Source: Planctomycetota bacterium (GTDB lineage: Bacteria > Planctomycetota > UBA8108). From it: a stretch of 5,662 bases of DNA. Every line of letters begins with the position of its first letter. The stretch's first letter is position 1. A program made the position numbers and the translations under genes. Location: NCBI GenBank assembly GCA_016928605.1, contig JAFGKN010000708.1, positions 1 through 5,662 on the forward strand, read 5' to 3'. Below the pieces are notes generated by a model, which did no database searches, was not told the DNA's origin, and worked only from the letters and a program-made list of their open reading frames with translations. Shown piece by piece: positions 1-5,419 of this stretch.

Positions 1-146
1 GCGTCCTGTCTGCGCGCGGCGAGATCTGTCTGTTACGATAGCCTGGTACGAGCCAGTCTCCGCACGGGCCGGTCCCCGCCGGAGCATCGGCGCGGATCGC
101 AGAGTAGGCATCGCCGTTCCCGGCGTCCGGGATCGTGGAGAAGCCC

Positions 147-155
147 AGGAAAGGA
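147..155 (+). promoter_or_regulatory. Ribosome binding site of the FMN reductase gene
   Basis: AGGAAAGGA, a purine-rich Shine-Dalgarno sequence ending 6 nt before the ATG at 162. It decides the start: an in-frame GTG at 135 lies upstream, but the residues it would add do not belong to the flavodoxin fold and it has no comparable site. Confidence 0.7.
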
Positions 156-161
156 CAGCTC

Positions 162-767
162 ATGAAGATCGCCATCGTCGCCGGCAGCCATCGACGCGAG
201 GCTGAATCGGCTCGCGTCGCCAGGTATCTCGCACAGGAGCTCCAGAAGCTGCAGATCAGCGAAACGTACCTGCTGTCGCTGTCGGGGAATCCCCTGCCGC
301 TATGGGACGAGGAGGTCTGGTCGGGAGGCGAGAAGTGGAAATCATCGTGGGAGCCGATCTCGAAGGAACTGAGCGGTTCGGACGCCCTTGTCGTCGTTGC
401 TCCCGAGTGGTCCGGGATGGTCCCCGCCGGATTGAAGAACTTCTTTCTCCTGTGCAGCGCCGACGTGCTCGCGCACAAGCCGGGCCTGATTGTGACCGTC
501 TCCGCGGGAGTCGGCGGCTCCTATCCGGTGGCCGAATTGAGGATCAGCAGTTACAAGAACACCCGGCTCTGCTACATCCCCGACCATGTGATCGTGCGTA
601 ACGTCGGTCAGATGCTGCACGGCGACGAGCCTGCCGACGAGCACGATGAAGCCCTCCGCCGGCGTATCGACTACTCGCTGCGCGTGCTGGTCGAATATGC
701 CGGAGCCCTGCGACGCGTCCGCGAGAGCGGCGTCATCGACCTGAAGGCTTTTCCCTACGGCATGTAG
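162..767 (+). CDS. NAD(P)H-dependent FMN reductase (flavodoxin-fold)
   Basis: A 201-residue cytoplasmic protein of the NADPH_dep_FMN_reductase family (flavodoxin-like fold), which moves hydride from NAD(P)H to FMN or to substrates of bound FMN. Visible motifs: the N-terminal strand and phosphate-binding loop IAIVAGSHRREAES (residues 3-16), the family loop PEWSGMVPAGLKN (81-93; PEYxxxxPxxLKN in most members), and KPGLIVTVSAGVGGSYP (106-122), equivalent to the flavin-contacting SGGxGG loop. Length is normal for the family and the PYGM ending looks like a natural C-terminus. The start is the ATG with AGGAAAGGA in front. It is the first gene of a three-gene operon; the next gene begins 9 nt after the stop, in the same frame. 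Family assignment is firm. The substrate is unknown; supplying reduced flavin to the photolyase-like neighbour is inference. Confidence 0.9.
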   Translation: MKIAIVAGSHRREAESARVARYLAQELQKLQISETYLLSLSGNPLPLWDEEVWSGGEKWKSSWEPISKELSGSDALVVVAPEWSGMVPAGLKNFFLLCSADVLAHKPGLIVTVSAGVGGSYPVAELRISSYKNTRLCYIPDHVIVRNVGQMLHGDEPADEHDEALRRRIDYSLRVLVEYAGALRRVRESGVIDLKAFPYGM

Positions 768-776
768 GCGTTCGGC

Positions 777-1457
777 TTGAACATCGGTATGATCTCGCCG
801 AAGGAGGTCATCGACGCCGCTCTGGAGCGAGCCCGAGGTGGCCCGCTCAATCCCCTGGAAGGCTTCGTCCGCCAGATCATCGGTTGGCGCGAGTACATGA
901 GGGGTGTCTATCGGTTGTACGGCCGCCGGCAACGCACGCGAAATTTCTGGAATCATCGCCGCCCGATGCCCGCGGCCGTCTACGACGGCACAACCGGCGT
1001 GGAGCCGGTCGATGTGGTCATCCGCCGCGTCCTGCGATACGTTTACTGTCACCACATCGAGCGGCTGATGATCCTCGGAAGCTTCATGCTGCTGTGTGAA
1101 ATCGATCCGTCGGCGATCTACCAGTGGTTCATGGAGATGTTTATCGACGCCTACGACTGGGTCATGGTTCCCAACGTCTACGGGATGAGCCAGCATGCCG
1201 ACAGCGGCCTGATCACGACGAAGCCCTATCTGAGCGGATCGAGCTACATCCTCAAGATGAGCAACTTCCGCAAGGGGCCGTGGTGCGGCGTCTGGGATGC
1301 TCTGTACTGGCGATTCATCGACCGGCATCGCGAGCTCTTCGCCGGCAATCCGCGGATGTCCGTCATGGTCGCCCAGTGCGATCGGATGGGCAGCCGCCTT
1401 GGCGAGCATCTGCGGGTGGCGCAGCAGTTCCTCGCGCGGCTGCACGGAGAGGTCTGA
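777..1457 (+). CDS. Half-length cryptochrome/photolyase-like protein (FAD-binding domain only)
   Basis: A 226-residue protein matching only the C-terminal helical FAD-binding half of the bacterial cryptochrome/(6-4)-photolyase-related family (FeS-BCP/CryPro; PhrB-like, about 500 residues). Visible landmarks: LNPLEGFVRQIIGWREYMRG (residues 24-43), the Q-x-x-x-WRE flavin-pocket signature; HHIERLMILGSF (92-103); DAYDWVMVPNVYGMSQHAD (124-142); TKPYLSGSSYILKMSN (148-163); DALYWRFIDRH (174-184). The first residues, NIGMISPKEV, correspond to the middle of the full-length protein, so the N-terminal alpha/beta antenna-binding domain and the start of the FAD domain are absent. In the segment that holds the CxxC...C Fe-S ligands in PhrB there is one Cys (170). 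TTG at 777 is chosen because it keeps the conserved NIG; ATG at 789 is the alternative. Neither has a good Shine-Dalgarno, suggesting coupling to the reductase stop 9 nt upstream. The stop overlaps the next ATG by 1 nt. It could be a maintained half-protein or a decaying gene. Confidence 0.82.
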   Translation: MNIGMISPKEVIDAALERARGGPLNPLEGFVRQIIGWREYMRGVYRLYGRRQRTRNFWNHRRPMPAAVYDGTTGVEPVDVVIRRVLRYVYCHHIERLMILGSFMLLCEIDPSAIYQWFMEMFIDAYDWVMVPNVYGMSQHADSGLITTKPYLSGSSYILKMSNFRKGPWCGVWDALYWRFIDRHRELFAGNPRMSVMVAQCDRMGSRLGEHLRVAQQFLARLHGEV

Positions 1458-2944
1458 TGCAACAAGCGGCCTGCAACCTGATCTTGCTCACGGGAGCGAC
1501 GGGATACGTCGGAGGTCGGCTGCTGCCCCTCCTGGAGCAGCGGGGCCTGCGAGTCCGCTGCCTTTCCCGGCGTCCCGAAGCTCTCCGCGGGCGCGTGGGC
1601 TCGACCACCGAGCTGGCCGCGGGCGACGTCCTCGACGAGGCCACGCTCGCGCCGGTGTTCCAGGGCGTCGACACGGCGTACTACTTCGTGCACTCGATGG
1701 GCGCCGATCTCGACTTCGAGGAGCAGGACCGAATCGCCGCGGCCAACTTCGCCCGGGCGGCGCGCGCCGCGGGCGTGCGCCGCATCATCTACCTGGGCGG
1801 CCTCGGCAATCCCGAAGAGCCGCTGTCCAAGCACCTTCGCAGCCGCCAGGAAGCGGGCGCCGTGCTGAGGGCGCACCACCCGCAGGTCATCGAGCTTCGC
1901 GCATCGATCGTCATCGGCTCGGGCAGCCTGTCGTTCGAGATGATTCGGGCGCTGGTCGAGCGGCTGCCGGTGATGATCTGCCCTCGCTGGGTCCGCGTGA
2001 AGGCCCAGCCGATCGCCGTGGAGGACCTGCTCGCCTACTTGCTCGAAGCGCTGGGTCTGCCGGATGGCCCGTCGCAAGTGTACGAGATCGGCGGTCCCGA
2101 CCAGGTTTCTTACGGGCAGATCATGCAGGAGTACGGCCGGCAGCGCGGGCTGCGGCGTTGGATGATTCCCGTTCCGCTGCTCACGCCCTACCTGTCGAGT
2201 CTCTGGCTGGGTCTGGTGACTCCGTTGTACGCCCGCGTCGGCCGGAAGCTGGTCGAGAGTCTCCGCAATCCGACGCTCGTCTCGAGCGACTTGGCCCTTC
2301 GGACGTTTTCGGTCCGTCCGCGTCCGGTCTCCGAGGCGCTTGCACGCGCCCTGTTGCAGGAAGATCGCGAGTTCGCGGAGACTCGGTGGTCGGACGCGCT
2401 GTCCGCCGCCGGCCCGCCGGCAGCCTGGGGCGGTGCTAGCTTCGGCTCGCGGATCGTCGCTTCGCAAGCGGTGTCCGTCGCCGCACCGCCCGAGCAGGCG
2501 TTTGCCCCGATTCGCCGCATCGGGGGGCGGAACGGCTGGTATTACGGCGACTGGCTGTGGTCCCTCCGTGGCTTCCTGGACCTGTTGTGCGGGGGCGTGG
2601 GTGTGCGCCGCGGGCGCCGCGATCCGGAGAATCTGCACGTCGGAGATGCGCTGGACTTCTGGCGAGTTGAAGTCTACGAGCCGCCGCACCGTCTGCGTCT
2701 ATTCGCCGAGATGAAGCTGCCCGGGCGAGCCTGGCTGGAGTTCGAGGTGACCGGGGACGAGCAAGGCAGCACCATCCGCCAGACGGCCATCTTCGATCCG
2801 GTCGGCCTGTCCGGCCTGTGCTACTGGTACGGGGTCTATCCCCTGCACGCATGGATTTTCGCCGGCATGCTGCGGAACCTGGGGCGAGCGGCGTCGCGCA
2901 GGCCCTTCGAGGCCCGCCCAAAGGATGGCCGCTTGGTGACGTAA
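1457..2944 (+). CDS. NAD(P)-binding atypical SDR fused to DUF2867
   Basis: A 495-residue cytoplasmic protein. Residues 8-300 form an NmrA/YbjT-like atypical short-chain dehydrogenase: a Rossmann strand and glycine loop LLTGATGYVGGRL (10-22), the conserved GDVLD (56-60), YYFVHSMG (75-82) and RIIYLGGLGN (109-118), then a substrate half with LRASIVIGSGSLSFEMI (147-163) and VYEIGGPDQVSYGQIM (208-223). The classical SDR YxxxK pair is not in its usual place, as in other atypical members. From about residue 334 to 480 is a DUF2867 domain (GWYYGDWLWSLRGFLDLLCGG at 360-380 in part; FDPVGLSGLCYWYGVYPLH at 446-464), a SRPBCC-like module that often follows this Rossmann domain. The ATG is fixed by the TGATG overlap with the photolyase-like gene. 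Proteins of this architecture are often found near photolyase genes; the reaction is not known. Identification of both domains is strong. Confidence 0.92.
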   Translation: MQQAACNLILLTGATGYVGGRLLPLLEQRGLRVRCLSRRPEALRGRVGSTTELAAGDVLDEATLAPVFQGVDTAYYFVHSMGADLDFEEQDRIAAANFARAARAAGVRRIIYLGGLGNPEEPLSKHLRSRQEAGAVLRAHHPQVIELRASIVIGSGSLSFEMIRALVERLPVMICPRWVRVKAQPIAVEDLLAYLLEALGLPDGPSQVYEIGGPDQVSYGQIMQEYGRQRGLRRWMIPVPLLTPYLSSLWLGLVTPLYARVGRKLVESLRNPTLVSSDLALRTFSVRPRPVSEALARALLQEDREFAETRWSDALSAAGPPAAWGGASFGSRIVASQAVSVAAPPEQAFAPIRRIGGRNGWYYGDWLWSLRGFLDLLCGGVGVRRGRRDPENLHVGDALDFWRVEVYEPPHRLRLFAEMKLPGRAWLEFEVTGDEQGSTIRQTAIFDPVGLSGLCYWYGVYPLHAWIFAGMLRNLGRAASRRPFEARPKDGRLVT

Positions 2945-2970
2945 AGCATTTCTCGGCCTTCTGTTGCATG

Positions 2971-2988
2971 GGCAGCCGGGGAGCTGCC
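2971..2988 (+). other. Hairpin after the redox operon
   Basis: Perfect 6-bp inverted repeat GGCAGC / GCTGCC with a 6-nt loop, 26 nt after the stop of the SDR-DUF2867 gene. It has no T-run, so it is at best a weak or factor-assisted terminator or an mRNA 3'-end stabiliser. In DNA this GC-rich a chance hairpin is possible. Confidence 0.3.
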
Positions 2989-3190
2989 GCTGCTGCGATC
3001 GGAGCGGATCACCGGCAGCGGGTCGGGAGGCATTCGCTGGAGCCCGAGTCAGCAGGGACTCCGCTGGCGGGCAGCGGGGCTGACCGGGCCCCCGTGCCCG
3101 CCGGGTGGGCCGGCGAGACCCTCTCCCTCGCAAATGCTGCGCTGGGGGAGTAAGCTATCTTCCCGGAAGGGCACGGCAGGAACATAGCTC

Positions 3191-3196
3191 GGAGGT
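3191..3196 (+). promoter_or_regulatory. Strong Shine-Dalgarno of the lipoprotein gene
   Basis: GGAGGT, 5 nt before the ATG at 3202. It is the strongest ribosome binding site in front of any gene here and fixes the lipoprotein start exactly where a signal peptide begins. Confidence 0.8.
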
Positions 3197-3201
3197 GCGT
3201 C

Positions 3202-3855
3202 ATGCTGAGGTTTTCTGTCAGTCTATCGGTGTGGTTGATCGCGGGTGCGGCGCTCGTGAGCTGCACGAAGGATGAAGGTCCGGCCGGCGGAGTGCCGGGC
3301 GCCGGCGAGAAAGCTCCCTCGGGGGTCAGCATCCCCGCAGTGGCCGAGCCGGCGGCCGGCGGAGAGAAGGCTCCGGCGGATCTCCCGGATGTCGAGGGAG
3401 CCGTCGAGGCCGCCAAGGAGAAGGCCGAGGAAACGGTCGGCACCGTGAAGGCTACCGCGGAGGATGTCGCCGAAGATATCGAGACAGCCACCGAGGAGGT
3501 GAAGGAGGAAGCGTCGAAGGCGATGGAGGACCTCGCGAACGTCGCCGAATCCACCTTCAGCCTCGAGAAGCTCAAGGAGACCCTCGGCTCCCTTTCGAGC
3601 GAGAACCTGGTCCAGGTGGCGGACAAGCTCATGGCCGCTTTCAAGAACCAGGAGGGGATCGTGAAGGGCCTCAAGGAGCAGATCGCGAGCCTCGGAGTCG
3701 CTGACGCTCTCCAGGCCGGCGAGCTCAAGAAGAAGCTCGAGTCCGGGCTGTCGATCCTCGACGGACTGAAGCAGAAGCTGTCGGCCGTGGTCGCGAGCCT
3801 CAAGGAGAAGGGCCTCGACGTCTCGAAGTACACGGAGCTGCTCGGCGGTTCGTGA
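3202..3855 (+). CDS. Predicted lipoprotein with amphipathic helical domain
   Basis: A 217-residue protein of unknown function. Residues 1-21 are a lipoprotein signal peptide: Arg3, a hydrophobic core to Leu18, and lipobox LVSC with the acylated Cys at 21. Thr at +2 (no Asp) predicts sorting to the outer membrane. Residues 22-62 are a Gly/Pro/Ala-rich linker holding two GEKAP repeats (35-39 and 54-58). Residues 63-115 are very rich in Glu, Lys, Ala and Val with regular charge spacing, as in apolipoprotein-like or LEA-like amphipathic helices. Residues 118-210 continue as Leu/Lys/Glu helices (LEKLKETLGS, LKEQIASLG, LKQKLSAVVASLKEKG), suggesting a helical bundle or coiled coil. No enzyme motif is visible. 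The 257-bp gap from the operon upstream implies its own transcription. A periplasmic spacer, envelope-tethering or lipid-binding protein is possible, but that is inference. Confidence 0.82.
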   Translation: MLRFSVSLSVWLIAGAALVSCTKDEGPAGGVPGAGEKAPSGVSIPAVAEPAAGGEKAPADLPDVEGAVEAAKEKAEETVGTVKATAEDVAEDIETATEEVKEEASKAMEDLANVAESTFSLEKLKETLGSLSSENLVQVADKLMAAFKNQEGIVKGLKEQIASLGVADALQAGELKKKLESGLSILDGLKQKLSAVVASLKEKGLDVSKYTELLGGS

Positions 3856-3885
3856 CCCGCGGCGAGTCCATCTGCGGGCTCCTCG

Positions 3886-3913
3886 AGAGACCTTGAGTCG
3901 CACGCAGGTCTCT
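3886..3913 (+). terminator. Possible terminator hairpin after the lipoprotein gene
   Basis: Perfect 8-bp inverted repeat AGAGACCT / AGGTCTCT with a 12-nt loop, 30 nt beyond the lipoprotein stop and in the gap between convergent genes. It has no T-tract on either strand, so intrinsic termination is uncertain. Position and perfect stem are the only support. A second short palindrome, CGGCC-TTT-GGCCG, lies at 3958-3970. Confidence 0.35.
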
Positions 3914-4034
3914 GTAGACGCTGCGCGGGATCGGCCTTCTCATCGCGTCTCTCGGTCCGGCCTTTGGCCGTGAGATCTGACCGCTCGTGGTCGGACACGC
4001 GTCGAATCGATCGACCGACCGGTACCGCAGGACC

Positions 4035-4046
4035 CGGCGGCCGCCG
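4035..4046. repeat. 12-bp perfect GC palindrome
   Basis: CGGCGGCCGCCG, a complete 12-bp palindrome between the convergent lipoprotein and toxin genes, 34 bp past the toxin stop. Flanking CGCAG (4026-4030) and CTGCG (4054-4058) could extend it into a longer imperfect stem. It may help end minus-strand transcription, or be chance in GC-rich DNA. Confidence 0.25.
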
Positions 4047-4079
4047 TTTCCGGCTGCGACTCCTCTCCCGATCCACCGA

Positions 4080-4472
4080 TCAGACGAGCTCGACCCGGGC
4101 GCGATGCCCGGGAACCCCGGCCAGGTAAGAATCCCGGGTCAACAGCGGCACATCGAGAGCCTCTGCGAGGGCGAGGTACGCCGCGTCGTAGGCGGTGACG
4201 TTTGACCGCAGCTCCCAGACTCGGGAGAGCAGGACGTCGTGGGGGTAGCGGAGCAGCGGGACATCGAGGAAGTCCAGCAAGGCCTCTCGACCCCGCTGGG
4301 CATCGATCTCTCCCGCGGCCGCGTAGCGCCTCAGGACCTGGGCGATCTCGAGATCGACCAGGTGAGGTGCAGCCAGGGTTTCCTCGTCCGCGAAGAGCCT
4401 GCTCGAGATCTTGGGGGAATCGGGCGTCACGAGAAGGACTTCGAGGAGCACCGAGGCGTCGACGACGATCAT
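4080..4472 (-). CDS. vapC: VapC-family PIN-domain ribonuclease toxin
   Basis: A 130-residue PIN-domain toxin of a type II toxin-antitoxin module; VapC proteins are Mg-dependent endoribonucleases that cut tRNA or rRNA and stop growth when free of antitoxin. The acidic catalytic set is complete: Asp5 in MIVVDASVLLE, Glu42 in LVDLEIAQVLRR, Asp96 in VTAYDAAYLALAEAL (the YDAxYxALAE signature) and Asp114 in LLTRDSYLA. Length and motif spacing are typical. The ATG lies inside the antitoxin stop (ATGA, 4-nt overlap) with only a weak purine stretch before it, so translation is probably coupled to the antitoxin. No damage is visible, so the toxin is expected to be active. The RNA target cannot be read from sequence. 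Confidence 0.95.
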   Translation of the reverse strand: MIVVDASVLLEVLLVTPDSPKISSRLFADEETLAAPHLVDLEIAQVLRRYAAAGEIDAQRGREALLDFLDVPLLRYPHDVLLSRVWELRSNVTAYDAAYLALAEALDVPLLTRDSYLAGVPGHRARVELV

Positions 4473-4699
4473 CGGCTCTCTCGCTCAAGCCGGACCATCT
4501 CGGCCGGCGGGCGCTTGGGCCGGACCGGGCTTCTCGCGGCCAGCCTCTCGAGGATCTCCTGGGGGGTGGCGCGCTCGGCGGCTGAGCGGATCTGGGCCAG
4601 GAGGTAGTCCGAGAGGGACATTCCAGCCATCGCCGCCCGGGCCTTGAGCTTCCGGTGGAGCTGCTCGGGCACATTGCGGATCTGGATCATGACAGACAT
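4469..4699 (-). CDS. vapB: FitA/VapB-like ribbon-helix-helix antitoxin
   Basis: A 76-residue antitoxin that neutralises the VapC toxin and represses the operon as a DNA-binding dimer. Residues 4-9 (MIQIRN) form the DNA-contacting beta strand, and VPEQLHRKLKARAAMAG (10-26) and MSLSDYLLAQIRSAAE (27-42) the two helices of the ribbon-helix-helix fold. The GMSLSDYLL stretch is typical of FitA-like antitoxins. The tail (about 43-76, TPQEILERLAARSPV and a basic end) is the expected toxin-binding arm. ATG at 4699 is chosen because an in-frame ATG at 4708 sits inside the -10 box and a TTG at 4735 is the -35 box itself, so neither can be on the mRNA. ATG at 4690 is a shorter alternative that begins right at the beta strand. 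Its stop overlaps the toxin start. Confidence 0.9.
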   Translation of the reverse strand: MSVMIQIRNVPEQLHRKLKARAAMAGMSLSDYLLAQIRSAAERATPQEILERLAARSPVRPKRPPAEMVRLERESR

Positions 4700-4706
4700 G
4701 TGTTTC

Positions 4707-4735
4707 ATTCTAAAAACATGTGCGGCACATGTCAA
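4707..4735 (-). promoter_or_regulatory. Sigma-70 promoter of the toxin-antitoxin operon
   Basis: On the minus strand TTGACA (4735-4730, perfect -35) is followed by exactly 17 bp and TAGAAT (4712-4707, one mismatch from TATAAT). Transcription would begin about 6-8 nt later, near 4701-4699, on or beside the antitoxin ATG. It is the best core promoter in the window and lies directly before the operon. The adjacent DNA is AT-richer than its surroundings. Confidence 0.8.
4716..4732. promoter_or_regulatory. Palindromic operator for toxin-antitoxin autoregulation
   Basis: ACATGTGC-G-GCACATGT, a perfect 8-bp inverted repeat with a 1-bp centre, filling the promoter spacer between -35 and -10. A third half-site, ACATGTG, occurs at 4696-4702, exactly 20 bp from the first (about two helical turns), over the predicted transcription start. 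Ribbon-helix-helix antitoxins bind short repeated half-sites of this kind, so binding here would block RNA polymerase. Operator function is inferred from position and symmetry. Confidence 0.7.
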
Positions 4736-4940
4736 CGGCCGCCAGTGCGGGGTTTCACAAATTGAAGCCGTTCAGCGGGGCTGAAGCGGAGCACGCAAAG
4801 CCTTGTCCTCTGCGAACGCCGAGCTGCTCCGCTGGAGCGGCGCGCACGGGGATCAGCGGCCGGATGGGCGGTGCGGCCACAGCGAACGCGTTATCCCGGC
4901 CCGCTGAGTCCCCGCAGGCGGGCGCATCGCGGTTGGACCG

Positions 4941-5070
4941 TCATGATGGCTGGATTCGCCATCGACGGCCGGCCGGCGGCGTGACCTTGTACACCCGGAC
5001 GTTGTCGAAGGCGACGCTGGCCGGGAGTCGGCCTTCATCGATCAGCACTCTACCAGATTTCCCGTCTCGG
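4941..5070 (-). pseudogene. Possible C-terminal remnant of a LamG/concanavalin-like domain protein
   Basis: Read on the minus strand, the last codons of an open frame ending at 4941 give KSGRVLIDEGR followed by ASVAFDNVRVYKVTPP. The phrase 'xFDNVRVYKV' close to a C-terminus is characteristic of the last beta strand of LamG/glucanase-like jelly-roll domains in large secreted proteins. Nothing upstream in the frame continues such a domain: it becomes Arg/Ser-rich and unlike protein. I read it tentatively as debris of a deleted gene. The match rests on about 12 residues, so chance is a real alternative. Confidence 0.28.
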
Positions 5071-5174
5071 GCTGAGCACGGGATTCTGAGTCGACGCCCC
5101 TGACATCGTTCGGACCTTTGAGCTTTCGAGCACAGAGGTTTCGGCGCGGAGTCGGAGCGTCTGGCATCACCCCA

Positions 5175-5204
5175 AGTGCAGAATCTCACAGATTCTTGTG
5201 CACT
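5175..5204. repeat. 12-bp-stem hairpin
   Basis: AGTGC-AGAATCT, loop CAC, AGATTCT-(TGT bulge)-GCACT. The inner 7 bp are perfect with a 3-nt loop, and 5 more pairs follow beyond a 3-nt bulge. It is the most stable-looking hairpin in the non-coding region and, unlike the others, its inner stem is not simply GC-rich. No T-run follows on either strand. Role unknown: RNA structure, a repeat-family element or a protein site are all possible. Confidence 0.45.
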
Positions 5205-5402
5205 CCGGCGGCGCTTTCGGCCGCCAGCTACGCGCAGAATGCTCGACGAGCGATTCCGCCCGGTCGCCTGCGCTTCGCTCCTTGCCGGCGGGCCGAAATC
5301 GCTCGCCCAGGCAGCCTTCTCGTGTTCCATTACTAGGGCGAAGATATGCACGACAGCTTGTGAAACCGGGCACGAAGGTTGATTCGAAGCCTTAGTTCGA
5401 GT

Positions 5403-5419
5403 TTGGCACTTTTTAAGCG
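5403..5419 (+). promoter_or_regulatory. Possible sigma-54 promoter
   Basis: TTGGCAC at 5403-5409 matches the -24 element, and the GG (5405-5406) is followed after exactly 10 nt by GC (5417-5418), the invariant sigma-54 spacing. The -12 element reads AAGC instead of TTGC, so the match is partial. It points right, toward whatever lies beyond the window edge; no start codon with a ribosome binding site is visible downstream within the window. Confidence 0.27.

Noticed and set aside
34..39. TACGAT as a -10 box for the three-gene operon, with a nearby second TACGA
   Set aside because: No acceptable -35 element is present 16-18 bp upstream, so I cannot support a promoter; the real one may lie left of the window.
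135..161. GTG at 135 as an earlier start for the FMN reductase
   Set aside because: The added nine residues are not part of the flavodoxin fold, and the good Shine-Dalgarno lies between this GTG and the ATG at 162, correctly spaced for the latter.
801..808. AAGGAGGT, a consensus-like Shine-Dalgarno inside the photolyase-like gene
   Set aside because: It encodes the conserved Lys-Glu-Val of the family, and no standard start codon follows at a usable distance in frame.
342..2689. Long minus-strand open frames opposite the operon
   Set aside because: They are His/Arg/Pro-rich shadows of the GC-rich plus-strand genes, without domain motifs, and lie opposite confidently identified proteins.
3059..3083. 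CTCCGCTGG and CAGCGGGGCTGA shared with 4827-4835 and 4773-4784
   Set aside because: The two short matches occur in opposite order at the two places with no similarity between them; likely chance in GC-rich DNA.
4202..4647. Plus-strand frames across the toxin-antitoxin genes
   Set aside because: The minus strand encodes complete PIN and ribbon-helix-helix proteins with all expected residues; the plus-strand frames have low-complexity composition.
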